Assembly: GCA_963772335.1 (NCBI GenBank)
Contig: CAVYXF010000017.1
Coordinates: 1 to 64,000, forward strand
Direction: 5' to 3'
DNA length: 64,000 bases
From: CAVYXF01 sp963772335
GTDB taxonomy: Bacteria; Pseudomonadota; Alphaproteobacteria; Rhizobiales; Rhodomicrobiaceae
Part shown: positions 27,471 to 37,600 of the stretch, piece by piece
How positions within the stretch are numbered: position 1 is the stretch's first letter
Layout: the number at the start of each line of letters is the position of its first letter
The notes under the pieces: generated by a model
What the model was told of the DNA's origin: nothing
The model's input: the letters and a program-made list of their open reading frames with translations, nothing else
Database searches by the model: none
Position numbers and translations under genes: made by a program

Positions 27471-28424
27471 ATGTTTCCGCTCGTGCAGAAACGCATCTTC
27501 GTCGCAGGACACCGGGGCATGGTAGGCTCGGCGCTGGTGCGGCGTCTTGCATCGGAAAACTGTCAGGTACTCACTGCGACGCGACAAGAGCTCGACCTCA
27601 CCCGACAAGGGGCAGTCGAGCGGTGGATGGCGGCCAAGCGACCCGATGCGGTGTTCGTCGCGGCGGCGAAGGTGGGTGGCATCTTGGCAAACGACACCTA
27701 CCCGGCGAACTTCCTTTATGAGAACCTCGCTATCGAGACGAATTTGATCCATGCCGCCTATCAGGTGGGAGTCAGCAAACTCGTTTTCCTGGGCTCGGCC
27801 TGCATCTATCCCAAATTTGCACCGCAACCTATCATCGAGGACGCACTTCTCACAGGGCCGCTCGAACCGACCAACGAGTGGTACGCCATTGCCAAGATTG
27901 CTGGCATTAAGCTCTGCCAGGCGTATCGCCGTCAGCATGGCTGCGACTTCGTCTCGGCGATGCCGGCTAATCTTTACGGCCCCGGCGACAATTTTGACCT
28001 CCAGAACAGCCACGTCCTGCCGGCCTTCATCCGCAAGTTCCATGAGGCGAAGATGTCCGGCGCCAGACAGGTCGTGATGTGGGGGACAGGCAGTCCGCGG
28101 CGTGAGTTTCTCCACGCCGATGACTGTGCCCACGCCCTGGTGCATATCCTCAAACATTACTCAGCCGAAGAGCATATCAATATCGGCTCGGGCATGGATC
28201 TGCCAATCAGCGAGCTGGCGCAGCTCGTAGCCCGCGTGGTGGGCTACAAGGGTGAAATCGTGAACGATACCTCCAAGCCAGACGGCACGCCGCGCAAGCT
28301 GATGAGTGGCGAAAAGCTAAAAAGCCTCGGTTGGACGACAAGGATAGCGCTGGAGGACGGTATCCACTCAACATATGCGTGGTACACTGCGCAAATTAGG
28401 GGTGAAACAGGCGCTCGGGCTTAG
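27471..28424 (+). CDS. fcl: GDP-L-fucose synthase
   Basis: The 317-residue extended SDR converts GDP-4-keto-6-deoxymannose to GDP-L-fucose (epimerisation and NADPH reduction). The NADP loop is FVAGHRGMVGSALVRRL, followed by the conserved VAAAKVGGI, FLGSACIYPK and catalytic NEWYAIAKIAGIKL (Y-x3-K), then PANLYGPGDNFD. The start at 27471 has CAGGAAAG upstream; the longer frame to 27294 is not conserved in character. No GDP-mannose dehydratase (gmd) is seen here, so that step must be encoded elsewhere. It likely supplies the polysaccharide cluster, which has a fucosyltransferase-like gene at 44.7-45.6 kb. Confidence 0.92.
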   Translation: MFPLVQKRIFVAGHRGMVGSALVRRLASENCQVLTATRQELDLTRQGAVERWMAAKRPDAVFVAAAKVGGILANDTYPANFLYENLAIETNLIHAAYQVGVSKLVFLGSACIYPKFAPQPIIEDALLTGPLEPTNEWYAIAKIAGIKLCQAYRRQHGCDFVSAMPANLYGPGDNFDLQNSHVLPAFIRKFHEAKMSGARQVVMWGTGSPRREFLHADDCAHALVHILKHYSAEEHINIGSGMDLPISELAQLVARVVGYKGEIVNDTSKPDGTPRKLMSGEKLKSLGWTTRIALEDGIHSTYAWYTAQIRGETGARA

Positions 28425-28735
28425 GGTGTGTACCGCCTCAATGCAGGCGCAGTGTGCTCATGCCGGCGGCTCATTGCGGATGAGCTGCAGACCGCGGAAA
28501 CTGATTTCGCCTGAGATAAGTCGCTCGGATGGGGAGGGCGCTCAGAAACGGACCGCGGCCGAGAAGCGGGAATATTCCGTCATCACCGGCCCGCAGGCCT
28601 CGCCGTCAACGAAGGATGCCGGCTGATGGGTCTCGCACGCTCGACAGCCTCCTGCTTGTTCACGAGTTGATTGCCTTTTATTGACGCCCTCGACGTCGCG
28701 GCTCTCAGCTCAAGCTGATCGCTTTCGACCAATAT
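28425..28735. other. No gene seen
   Basis: Only short frames without family features lie between the fucose synthase and the decayed integrase. Confidence 0.3.
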
Positions 28736-30160
28736 CTACCGGTTCGACGGCGCCGTGCAGGGGGCATACAGGCTCTTCGTGGTATGGATATTCAGCACCG
28801 CCAGGATGGCATCGGTGGCGCGCATTGGGGCTTCCAGGAAAGTCGGGTCGAAGCTTTCGTACCACTTCTCGGTAGTGCGGTGATCAGGATCGACATGGCC
28901 ATCCAGGCGGCGCGTTGTTCGCGTTCCACCCGAACGCCCGACGTCTTGATGCGTGTCGCCCAATAGTGGCGCAGCGTGTAAGGTATCAGCCTGGGCAAAT
29001 TGGCTAGCCGCGCAATACGGCGGAATGATCCGCGCTGGTGCGCAGCTCCGCGCCGCGGAAGTTGATCGGGCGCTCCTCCCCCCAATAAAGCAGCCAGCCG
29101 CGCAGTACGTCGCACAGCCGAATGGTTGGGCGGATTTTCTTAGGTTTGGCGCCTGCCCGGCTCGTTCAGGTCGATAGGCCCACGTCCGAAATCAACTTGC
29201 GTCGCAACATTGAGGTCGAGGATGGCTTGCGGACGGGCGCCGGTACAAAGCGCGACAATGCAATAGCGGAAGATATGATTGTGCAGAGCCGTATTTCCGC
29301 GCAGGCCGTCTCTCTGGATCGTATCCAGGAAATGGGCGAGTTCCTGGTCAGTTGGAAGCCAGTGCCGCGGTGGCCGACGGGCAAATTAGTGATCTTGGAA
29401 ACATAGCTCTCCGCCGAGAACACGTTCGGCGGTATGGCGAGCAATCGCCCCGCGCGCTCCTGACCGCGCGAATCCGTAAACAGGGTCGGCGTCGCGGCGC
29501 AGTTCAGCGCCGCTTTCGCCCAATCCAGGTACAGGCCAACGGTGCGGGGCCTTCTGGCCACGCTCCGCAGCCCAGCGCATGAAGCCGTGCTGCCGGGTGA
29601 GGTTGAAATCCGCAACTGTCGAAGCCGACCCTGTTTACGGATTCGCGCGGTCAGGAGCGCGAGAGGCGTGAGGATCGGTAGCGGGTTCGCCGGTGATGAT
29701 CCAGAACAGCGCTATTTTGGCTTCTTCGAAATCACGCGTTCCCAGAGACCGCCGACGACCTCGGCTTGCTGCGGCGTCATACCAATATCGGTGCCAGATG
29801 CCGTTTTCTTCGCCGAGCCCCTTGGCCGCCGACCTGAAATCGCCCTGTTTCGGCAGCGCGCTTAGCTCGCTGGGATGTTCTTCCTGCTCCTGGCATGTCC
29901 GTGCTCGAAAACGCTCACGTAGTCAACCAATTGTTCTACTGTGGAAAAATAACCCTTCCTCAACCGGTAAAACGCGATCAGGCCCCGGCCGCCGCGCCTG
30001 GCAAAGTTCTTTGTCCGCGAATAGTCCAGGGAAGCGCTTATAGACCTCGGCTTCCCTGATGAGTGCCTCCAGGCGCAGGGGGTAACGCATTACTTTGGAT
30101 GGCAACGGCCCCGTAGTTTGCTTTTGGCGGGATGGTGTACTTGATGGCGCTGAGGGCAAT
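28736..30160 (-). pseudogene. Decayed tyrosine integrase
   Basis: Read on the minus strand through several frames, the end shows FRRIARLANLPRLIPYTLRH YWATRIKTSG (H-x-x-R-like TLRHYWATR) and then GHVDPDHRTTEKWYESFDPT FLEAPMRATDAI (possible Tyr in EKWYE). Earlier parts read LRGNTALHNHIFRYCIVALC TGARPQAILDL, the usual first catalytic Arg region (TGARP), and SLGTRDFEEAKIALFWI. At least four frameshifts and stops occur. The N-terminal limit near 30160 is uncertain. It resembles phage-type integrases of about 400-450 residues and lies on the far side of a displaced tRNA-Asn 3' half. Confidence 0.55.
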
Positions 30161-30465
30161 CAGCGCAGCGGGGCAAGCGGCAGGGACTATCGCCTCTGGG
30201 CCATCGAAACAGGCGCATAAAAAACATCATTGCTCTGGTCCCTTCCCGAAGCTAGTCGGCAGGCCGTTGGCACCCAGCCAGTCCCAAATCTGAGCGGACG
30301 CCCAGATCAAGTGCGCCGGCGGTTCCTGTGGTGGTTGATCGCTTCAGGAATTTCGAACCTGCAACCCGCGACTTGCAAGCCTCCGTGCCGACTCGGATTT
30401 GGGGGTCCGAAGCACAAGAGGGTCAGCAACATTACGCGCGTGTACGTGGAGGCGACCGCCGGGCA

Positions 30466-30960
30466 TCAAGATGTCCGTCTTGATAATGTTACCGAATCCC
30501 GGTCCAAACCGGTCGATGTAACTCGGAATATCTTTGCTAGGCGGGGGGCAAGTGAATGACCCATCACGGGCGGGACATCACACGGATCCTGGTGGACAGC
30601 GCCGATAGTCATGGCGGCGACAGCCTCTGCGGGCGAACAAATCCGGCGTTCTCGCATTGTGTCCCTCACGCCTGAGAGTGTGGCTTGCGCCCGCGTTTTG
30701 CCTTCGAGAGCGCTATATGCCGCGTCGTTAGCGATCTCGGCAAGCCTAAAGTCGCCCGCTTTGCCCGCACTTACGAAAAAGAGAATGCCATAAATGTAGG
30801 CTAGCCAGTCTATTGCCGCGCCTAGACCGACATGCGACCGGAAAAGGGCCGCTTTGAATCTCCCGGCAAGACGTTGACCAGAAGCCGATTCGGGGCAGAG
30901 GCCGGCGCTTCTGCGATCTGCTCCTTCCTCCGCTGGACAGCTCCCACAAAACTCTCACAA
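30466..30960 (-). pseudogene. Unrecognised decayed protein gene
   Basis: One minus frame reads AAIDWLAYIYGILFFVSAGK AGDFRLAEIANDAAYSALEG (in parts) down to a stop at 30466, and an adjacent frame upstream reads FVGAVQRRKEQIAEAPASAP and NRLLVNVLPGDSKRPFSG. They join near 30845 with one frameshift. The first part of the lower frame is a plausible membrane segment. I recognise no family. Confidence 0.25.
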
Positions 30961-31070
30961 CAAGATGAGCGGTCCGGAACACCTCGATCGGCCCGTCGCT
31001 GCGTTGGCGGTAAGCGCCGCGGTCGAAGGGATGCTCGCGCTTGCGTGTCGGATTGTTGGGGATCACCGGA

Positions 31071-31115
31071 CTGTTAACCGCTGGGTCGCTGGTTCGAGTC
31101 CGGCCCGGGGAGCCA
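31071..31115 (+). repeat. tRNA-Asn 3' half (displaced attachment site)
   Basis: The 45 bp run from the anticodon loop CTGTTAA (anticodon GTT) through the T-arm GGTTCGAGTCC to acceptor CCCGGGGAG and CCA. This matches the 3' half of a tRNA-Asn, but the 5' half is absent: the upstream bases cannot pair with the acceptor or anticodon stems. Integrases that cross over in the anticodon loop leave such copies at the far end of an element. Confidence 0.65.
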
Positions 31116-31944
31116 ACTAACATTTGGGGCAACAAATTGCAAAATTCGTTGCCACGATCGTTCGACATATCGCCCGGCAAATCATGGCTTGATGTGCATG
31201 ACAAAGGCCCGGCATGGAATTTAACATGACGCCAGCGACATCGACCAGCTCACGATCGTGGAGGGCGCGAATCGCGTACTGGCTGAGGCAGTTTGCTGAT
31301 GCGGTCGCCGCAACGATGGAGCAGATCACGGCCGCTTACCCCCGATGAAGTGCCGTCGCGACAATAGGCGCTGGCGGGAGTGCTCCAGAGGCTAAGGGAG
31401 CGGGACCAGGATTAGAGTGTGCTGTAGGCGGGCAAGCTTCTTATGAGGAAGGTGCGGAGGCAGATTCGCTGATCACCGATGTCGCCCGAGCGAACGTAAC
31501 GAGACAGCGTATACAAAAAGTGGCGGCTGAACTCCGTCTAAGCGGCGGTCGTCCTGCCCGCGCCAATACCTCGCTTTCAGTCAACCCAGTGAACCAAGAG
31601 TGAGCTGGTGACAAAATTATCACAAAGACCAACTTCTCGCGGCGATAGCGAGCTTCTGTTCTCGCGGTGCACGAAAGCTTTGCGCAGCATGTCGTCCATT
31701 TCGCAAAACGGTCTGCGGCCGATTGCGTCATGCTCACGACATTGCCTTAAAGAGATCATATTTTGTTGCTTTAACCACTTAAACAACTTAGGCATCTACA
31801 ATTACTGCAATTTATATACATTAAAAATGAAATATAATTATTCCTTATCGAAACGCCTTACTTTCCATTGGCCGCCTTCGTCCGTCCCCTGCTTACTGGA
31901 CATCGCAGCCAGGCACGGCGGCTCGTTACATCCAGGAACAGTCG
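31116..31944. other. Spacer with AT-rich tract, no gene
   Basis: No family is recognisable in the short frames. From about 31740 to 31860 the sequence is strikingly AT-rich (for example ATTAAAAATGAAATATAATT) compared with its surroundings. It directly precedes the first glycosyltransferase, so it is probably promoter DNA or a site for a nucleoid silencer. Confidence 0.4.
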
Positions 31945-33120
31945 ATGGCTAAACAGCCGCATTATGATCTCCTCTATATCTGCGATTGGGTGCCCCCGGA
32001 TTTCGGTTCGGTCGGACAATTTGCCGAGCAGTTCACCCGGCACATGGCGGAGCGGGGTCAGACGGTGGCGCTGCTTGGGCTGACTTCAGGCGCGAGCGGC
32101 GATCGTACCGACCGTATCGGCGCTGGCTCGCTGCGCATCGTCAAACTGCCCGCCAAACCCTTCAATAGGGCGAATCGCCTTGGCCGGCTGTGGTGGACCG
32201 TCAAAATCAATACGCGGCTGCTTGGCCAAGCTTGGCCGCTGATGCGGCAGGCGCGCAAGGTGCTGTTCACCGGCAGCCCGCCGCTGTTTCTGCACTGGAT
32301 CGCGCCGGCGAACCTTCTCCTACGCAAAGAGCTGATCTACCGCATCGCTGATTTCCATCCCGAATGTGCAATCGCCGAGCGCGGCAAGCCGTCGCTGCTG
32401 CTCAAGCTGATCTACGCCATGACGTTATTCTGGCGCCGGCGCGTGACGAGCTTTGAGGTGCTCGGCCTCGATCAGGCCGTGCGGCTTGAGCAAATCGGTA
32501 TTCCGCCGAGTCGCATTCATTACGTGCCCAATCCACCGCCGGTTGACATCACGCCCGATATGCAGCCGCTGCCACGCCCTTCCGGTTCGGAAGGCAAGGT
32601 GCTGCTGCTCTACTCCGGCAATTGGGGTATCGCCCACGACCGCGAGACCTTCGTTGCGGCCTACCGCCATCATCACCGCCACGGCCGCGCGAGCGTTCTG
32701 CTTTGGCTGAACGCGATCGGCACTGGCGCTGTAGAGGTCGAGGCGGCGCTGAAAGCCGATGGGCTGCCATTCGTCCGCGGTAAGCCGCTTCCCCTCGATC
32801 AGCTCGCTTCGCTGCTGATCACGCCCGATGCGCATCTGATCACGCTGCTCGACTCGTTTGTGGGCTATGTCCTGCCCTCCAAGGTGCATGGCTGCATCGA
32901 GTCGGGCCGGCCGGTCCTGTTTATCGGTAGCGAACGGTCCGATGTGCACCGCCTCTGCGTCGAACGTTCCGTTTCGGGATATCAGCGCGTTTCCGTCGGC
33001 GATGTCGAGGGCTGTGCTCGTGCGCTTGACCTGCTCGGCGCGACTGCAAGGGTCGCGAGCGAGTCGCTCTCGCGGGCAGTATCGCTCAATGGCGCAAGCG
33101 TAATTCCACCATTTCGGTAG
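31945..33120 (+). CDS. GT-B fold glycosyltransferase (GT4-like)
   Basis: The 391-residue protein starts YDLLYICDWVPPDFGSVGQF with a donor/acceptor N-domain typical of GT4 enzymes (asking for flexible FGSVGQ loop), has YVPNPPP at the domain hinge, LLLYSGNWGIAHDRET at the start of the C-domain, and a C-terminal VGYVLPSKVHGCIESGRPVL with S-K-x-x-E-like nucleotide-sugar contacts (PSKVHGCIESG). It likely adds a sugar during surface polysaccharide assembly on the cytoplasmic face. It is the only plus-strand glycosyltransferase here, opposite to the main cluster. Confidence 0.8.
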   Translation: MAKQPHYDLLYICDWVPPDFGSVGQFAEQFTRHMAERGQTVALLGLTSGASGDRTDRIGAGSLRIVKLPAKPFNRANRLGRLWWTVKINTRLLGQAWPLMRQARKVLFTGSPPLFLHWIAPANLLLRKELIYRIADFHPECAIAERGKPSLLLKLIYAMTLFWRRRVTSFEVLGLDQAVRLEQIGIPPSRIHYVPNPPPVDITPDMQPLPRPSGSEGKVLLLYSGNWGIAHDRETFVAAYRHHHRHGRASVLLWLNAIGTGAVEVEAALKADGLPFVRGKPLPLDQLASLLITPDAHLITLLDSFVGYVLPSKVHGCIESGRPVLFIGSERSDVHRLCVERSVSGYQRVSVGDVEGCARALDLLGATARVASESLSRAVSLNGASVIPPFR

Positions 33121-33226
33121 CGAAGGCAGCCTGCGACCGAAAGGCACGGTGCGCTGCGGGGCGCAGGGTATCTTAGCCGCCGATCGTACACTCGCGCTTT
33201 GATGGATCTTGTTCAAACATCCCCTC

Positions 33227-33460
33227 ATGTCAGGCGAGGTGAAAATGCAGAACCGCTTTGCCGAGAGCTTCATCAGCCGACTGCGTGACGAGCGCCTTAA
33301 CGAGCATTTGTTCACCAGCTTGAAGGAGGCCCGTCGAATCCTCGAGGCCTGATAGATCGACTACAACACATCCCGGCCACACAGCAGCCTGGGCAACCTT
33401 ACGCCGGTGGAGTTTGCAGCCCGCCCCGATCCCAGGCAAAACCAGAACAGACTCCCCTTA
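33227..33460 (+). mobile_element. IS3-family OrfB C-terminal fragment
   Basis: The frame reads MQNRFAESFISRLRDERLNE HLFTSLKEARRILEA, meets TGA TAG where family members have a Trp codon region, then continues IDYNTSRPHSSLGNLTPVEF. This is the IS3 OrfB end, of a different subgroup from the 26.2-kb copy. Element ends are not visible. Confidence 0.75.
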
Positions 33461-33626
33461 TAAACAAGGGCACTTTGGGGAGCAGGTCATTCTTTCCACG
33501 CCAATTGCCTAGTGATATGCGAGTGCATCACTAAGCCAGGTGGCTTCGTCGTTAATCGTATTTTAATTGCAAAGCTCGGCTGGGCGATAACGTCTCCTAT
33601 TTTTTCATATCAGAATTTAGATTTAG

Positions 33627-34955
33627 TCAATACTCGCGGATCTGGTCACCGAAAACCCGAACGATGGTTATGCGCCGACCACGAGTTTCGAGTAATACAC
33701 GCGTCTTGCCGCACATCGCCTCGACATTCTTGACCGCACCATCGCTCTGCCACGGATCGACGGCCATCACAATGCACTCATCCTCGCTCACCTCTACCCG
33801 CCGAACCAAAGGTTGCCTATTCTGCCACAGCACCTGGGCCGGCACGTCGATCATGGTCCGCCCGGCAGCTATCCTTTCCGACAGCGGCGCAACCCGCGCA
33901 AGCGAACGGGCAAAATGCGCGAGCGTTGCGTACGGCAAAGCGCCGACTGTCTTCGACTGCGGCTCGTATCCCCACAAAACAATTCCCTTTGCGCCCAGGA
34001 AAAATGGCAGTATCGCCATTGCCTCCGCGAATTCCTCAGGAACCTCCCGTCCGGCGAGACGCTTGTTGCCATCATGAAAGCGAAGCCACTCAAAAGCGTA
34101 GACGGGCTTGCCGTGGCTCATCTCGTGCGAGGTCGCGACGCTCCCTTCTATATTTCGGGCTAAATAAAACATCGCATCGGGCGCCGTGTCTGACGGGATG
34201 TAGACGCCAGCGACTTGAAAGTCTAAGTGGGGCTCCATTATCGGCCAAATCCTCCTGACGGCCTCTTGCCAGAATGGAAACGGCGCAGAATTTGGCTTTG
34301 TGAGCTCGTATACTTCTCGTCGGTACGGCTGGAATTCATATATCCCGACCACTGAGTGAGGTCGTGCTAGCTTCGTCCAGTCCAAGGGCTTGGAAAACCA
34401 GGATGCCCACTCGAGCAGGTAGCGCATTTCAAATTCGGATGGACTGCCGGCGCCGGAGAGGCGCCGCGCCTCCTGATTGCGCCAAGCCTCATCCAGGTTC
34501 ATCTGCCACCCGACTTCGAAATCGTGAACATAGGCCTCTCCTGCGGGCCAAGCATCAATCTGGCGGCGCACGATCCGCTCGAAATTCGGGGGTTTCACCC
34601 AAGGGTTGGAGTTTTCTTTCCCGATGAATTTGCGGATGTCTTCTTTTTGGTTCCCCGGGTAGTCGGCGTAACTGCTTGCGACGACGACGGGAGAGAATCC
34701 CTTTGCCCAGGCTAGTTTGCGGTTTTCCTCCCAAGCGCCATCGCCAATCGCCCAAAAGATCTTGAAGCCACCCCCAAGAGCAATGTTCGGCATGTCATCA
34801 AAACGCGTGACGCCCGGCTCGGCAGCAGCCAATTTTTGGGTGTGGGTGTCGCGAGCTAGCACCGCTGCAAGAGTGGCGAGCGCGATCATAAGACATTTCG
34901 TGAGTAGGGCCTTCAAATTGGTGTGCGACAAGCTAAGCATAGCCCGCAATCTCAT
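33627..34955 (-). CDS. Secreted TIM-barrel-like protein, possibly glycoside hydrolase
   Basis: The 442-residue protein has an N-terminal signal or anchor (CLMIALATLAAVLA, about residues 20-33). The mature part has barrel-like features: FKIFWAIGDGAWEENRKLAW, AYVHDFEVGWQMNLDEAWRN, AGVYIPSDTAPDAM, HGKPVYAFEWLRFHDGNK and FFLGAKGIVLWGYEPQ. The late LGAKGIVLWG strand and the acidic DFE motif recall GH56-type hyaluronidase folds, but I cannot assign the family. Its place between polysaccharide genes suggests it trims or degrades the polymer in the periplasm or outside. It reads intact. Confidence 0.5.
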   Translation of the reverse strand: MRLRAMLSLSHTNLKALLTKCLMIALATLAAVLARDTHTQKLAAAEPGVTRFDDMPNIALGGGFKIFWAIGDGAWEENRKLAWAKGFSPVVVASSYADYPGNQKEDIRKFIGKENSNPWVKPPNFERIVRRQIDAWPAGEAYVHDFEVGWQMNLDEAWRNQEARRLSGAGSPSEFEMRYLLEWASWFSKPLDWTKLARPHSVVGIYEFQPYRREVYELTKPNSAPFPFWQEAVRRIWPIMEPHLDFQVAGVYIPSDTAPDAMFYLARNIEGSVATSHEMSHGKPVYAFEWLRFHDGNKRLAGREVPEEFAEAMAILPFFLGAKGIVLWGYEPQSKTVGALPYATLAHFARSLARVAPLSERIAAGRTMIDVPAQVLWQNRQPLVRRVEVSEDECIVMAVDPWQSDGAVKNVEAMCGKTRVLLETRGRRITIVRVFGDQIREY

Positions 34956-34986
34956 CCTGGTTAACTAGGTCTGCGGCTTGAGACGT

Positions 34987-35570
34987 CTAGCAATTGCAAT
35001 TATGCTCTTGGCTAAGAGAGAGACGCCCGACGCGTAAGAACCTAATCTCGGCGAAGCCTAATTCTGTGAGCAGCGTCGACAGCGTTAAAATCGACCAGAA
35101 CTTTATGTGTCCACCATCCCAGAGAGCCGTAAAGTGTTTGTCCATCTTGCCCGAGATCGCGAATGCGCAATTTTCTAAATAGCCGTGATAGGGTGTTGAT
35201 ACTACCGCGAAGCCGCCCGGTTCCACTAAATCGAATAGATTTTTGGCATAAAGTCTGGGGTCATATAGATGCTCGACGACCTCAAGGCTCAAGACCATAG
35301 GAAACTGGCCGAACTCGGACGCGAGGGGGGTCATAGACAGAGCGCCTGGACAGACCCAGCTCAGGATACGGCTGCATTGGCCTGGGCAATCGCACTGTAG
35401 GAAATGTCTATACCCGAAATCGTCGCAAGCGAAGACAGTGCCTTGGCGGTACCGCCGATGCCGCAACCAAGATCAAATATTCTGCGCGGCCGTTCTCTTT
35501 CCAGAAGTTTGATCACCGGAGGAAGAAGGTAGCTGTGAGACGGATTTTGATCAGCAGCTCCGATACTCAA
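34987..35570 (-). pseudogene. Class I SAM methyltransferase, frameshifted
   Basis: The N-terminal frame (35570-35361) carries the SAM loop RRIFDLGCGIGGTAKALSSL and ISGIDISYSAIAQA. The C-terminal frame continues MVLSLEVVEHLYDPRLYAKN, then VSTPYHGYLENCAFAISGKM DKHFTALWDGGHIKFWS (in parts), a pattern common in polysaccharide-cluster methyltransferases. A frameshift lies near 35370. It probably methylated a sugar residue. Confidence 0.7.
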
Positions 35571-35843
35571 GATTGTGGCCTGTCGACATTTTTAGGCGCT
35601 CCTAGCAGGCATTGAAATTTCGGCGGCTGACAGCTTCCGGCGAATATGACTTCTGTTGGAAATGCAAATCCAAGGGGTGGGTCTGCGCGCATGTCGCTAG
35701 AGCTTGAGCGGCACGTGTTAAAACGCCGCCGACGGCGCTCAGGTGCAAGAAAAGTTGTCTCTCCTTAGACCTTTCATCGCGCTAATAGATCCTACAGAGC
35801 GACCAAATCCAAACAAGCTCCCAAGGCAGCAGTACAAGGCGAA

Positions 35844-36776
35844 CTAGCCGCTCAGATGTCTCGGCGGCATGGGCGTTACGCTAAATCCTGTCACTGCGGC
35901 AATGGCTTGCTCGATACCGGTTTCTTTTTCAGCCGCGTATGTCTCAATCTCGCGGACTTTCGCGTCGACGAGGGCGCGGTACCAAAGGCCCTGCATGAGA
36001 TGGTAATAGTATCCCGACATGCCATCGAGGAAACCTAGCCGAAACAGATAGCGATAGAGAAAATAGAGCAGGACGCGTGGTCCAGACGGGACGGTGGCAT
36101 AAATACGCTCCTTCATGAACCGGCGCATTCGCGCTTGGTTGCTAGCTCCGCCGCCTTCGAGACTATCGGCAGGGAGAAAGCCATGCCTGGCGTTTAATAC
36201 GTCGATAGCTTCACGGCTTGCGTAGCTGTTATGCTTGGCAGTCCACCAACTCAGCGAGTTGAGGTTGATATCCGAGATCACGATCGTGGATTTTGCCACC
36301 ATACCGGCGACTTTGATGTGTTCGTCCATCCAGCGCTGCTCGCAGCGGCCAGATCCGTTGCGCCACAAACGCAGTTGCCACGACGGCTCGATAGCCCCAT
36401 ACCTAATCCGACGACCGAGAAAATGCATCCGCCGCTGTACAAGCAGGCCATCGGTCGAAACTGGTGCCTTTGAGACGGCTTCGATAAGCGATTGTCCGCT
36501 ATCGCGATCGACTACCTCGTCCGCATCGATGCGCAAGAGCCAGCCGTGGCGACCAGCCAGAGCGTTGATGGCGAAATTCATCTGCGTCGCGTAGTTCACC
36601 CATCTGTGGGTAAGCACTTGGGCGCCAAGCCCGCGGGCGATCTCCGCGGTCCGATCACCGGAGCCGCTATCGACCACCGTGATGCTGGCACACTGCCCAC
36701 CGAGGCTCTCGATGCAGCGCGCAATGTGCTGCTCCTCGTTGAGCGTCAGAATAATGGCGTGGATTTGCGGGCTCAC
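35844..36776 (-). CDS. Family 2 glycosyltransferase
   Basis: The 310-residue GT-A enzyme starts IHAIILTLNEEQHIARCIES, with SITVVDSGSGDRTAEIARGL for nucleotide-sugar binding and the DxD-like LRIDADEVVD. The C-half (RRMHFLGRRIRYGAIEPSWQ LRLWR) resembles WaaE-type lipopolysaccharide core transferases. A hydrophobic stretch VLLYFLYRYLFRLGFLDGMS near residue 245 may associate with the membrane. It lies 2 bp downstream of the acetyltransferase gene, so the two are probably co-transcribed. Confidence 0.85.
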   Translation of the reverse strand: MSPQIHAIILTLNEEQHIARCIESLGGQCASITVVDSGSGDRTAEIARGLGAQVLTHRWVNYATQMNFAINALAGRHGWLLRIDADEVVDRDSGQSLIEAVSKAPVSTDGLLVQRRMHFLGRRIRYGAIEPSWQLRLWRNGSGRCEQRWMDEHIKVAGMVAKSTIVISDINLNSLSWWTAKHNSYASREAIDVLNARHGFLPADSLEGGGASNQARMRRFMKERIYATVPSGPRVLLYFLYRYLFRLGFLDGMSGYYYHLMQGLWYRALVDAKVREIETYAAEKETGIEQAIAAVTGFSVTPMPPRHLSG

Positions 36777-36778
36777 GT

Positions 36779-37363
36779 CTACAAGACTCGAAGCTTAACA
36801 AGCCGCGCAGGATTGCCGGCCACAATCTCCTGCGCGCCAACATCCTTCATAGCGACCGCCCGCGCGCCGACAATGGCCAGTTCGCCCACGCTCACACCTG
36901 GGCCCACGAACGCCTCCGCGCAGATCCAGGAGCGGGGTCCGATCACGATCGGGAGCTTGAGGAGGGGCAAAGCAGGATCGGAATAGTCGTGCGTTCCCGC
37001 GCACAAATGGGCGCGTTGAGACACCGTTGCCTGCGCACCTATGTGTATGGTCCCTAAGGAATACAAAAATGCACTGTCGCCAATGCCCGCTGCATCTCCG
37101 ATCTCCAAGTTCCATGGAATGGCAATGTGCACGCTAGGGTAGATATGGACATCCTTGCCGATGCGCGCTCCGAACAGGCGCAGTAGCATACGTCGCCATG
37201 CCCAGAAGGGACGAGGGCTGAACGCAAATAAGGGATGAGCGAGATCCCAGAGAATGCGCCCTATTTGCTCCCTAGGGGTCCACTTCCGCGCCTCCCGGTT
37301 CGCTGCAACGTCGAGCAATGGCATCGTTGCCCGCCGCTGAGGTTCCTCGTTATCAATTAACAT
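36779..37363 (-). CDS. WcaF-like hexapeptide acetyltransferase
   Basis: The 194-residue protein has an N-terminal helix region and a left-handed beta-helix built of hexapeptide repeats: IGKDVHIYPSVHIAIPWNLE IGDAAGIGD (in parts), HIGAQATVSQRAHLCAGTHD and VIGPRSWICAEAFVGPGVSV. CAGTHDYSDP contains the likely catalytic His. It resembles putative colanic-acid acetyltransferases WcaF and would O-acetylate the polysaccharide repeat. A start at the internal Met at 37324 (MPLLDVAANREARKW) is also possible. Confidence 0.85.
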   Translation of the reverse strand: MLIDNEEPQRRATMPLLDVAANREARKWTPREQIGRILWDLAHPLFAFSPRPFWAWRRMLLRLFGARIGKDVHIYPSVHIAIPWNLEIGDAAGIGDSAFLYSLGTIHIGAQATVSQRAHLCAGTHDYSDPALPLLKLPIVIGPRSWICAEAFVGPGVSVGELAIVGARAVAMKDVGAQEIVAGNPARLVKLRVL

Positions 37364-37600
37364 TTGGGAAGTCTCAGGAGACCATCCATCTTAGGGCGGC
37401 GCTTACCGGCCACGTCCTTTCGTCGTAGCCGATCAGGGCCGTGCGCAATAAGCCAGTAGCGAACGCTCGACCCAGTGGTTATAACGAGCACGCAGATGAC
37501 CGGGAGAACTGCAAACGGGAACAACGGCAACATGCACGGCAATGATGATGAGGCGGCTTGATACGAAGAGGACGTCAAACCCAGCGGACCATAATAAAGG

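Noticed and set aside
30335..30390. tRNA-like sequence on the minus strand (loop CTTGCAAG and GGTTCGAAATTCC)
   Set aside because: No acceptor stem or D-arm can be formed and the T-loop is too long; it is probably chance or too decayed to call.
37357..37578. 73-codon minus-strand frame with a hydrophobic stretch (FAVLPVICVLVITTGSSVRY)
   Set aside because: It overlaps the acetyltransferase start and has no supported ribosome binding site or family. It may be a remnant of a membrane protein.
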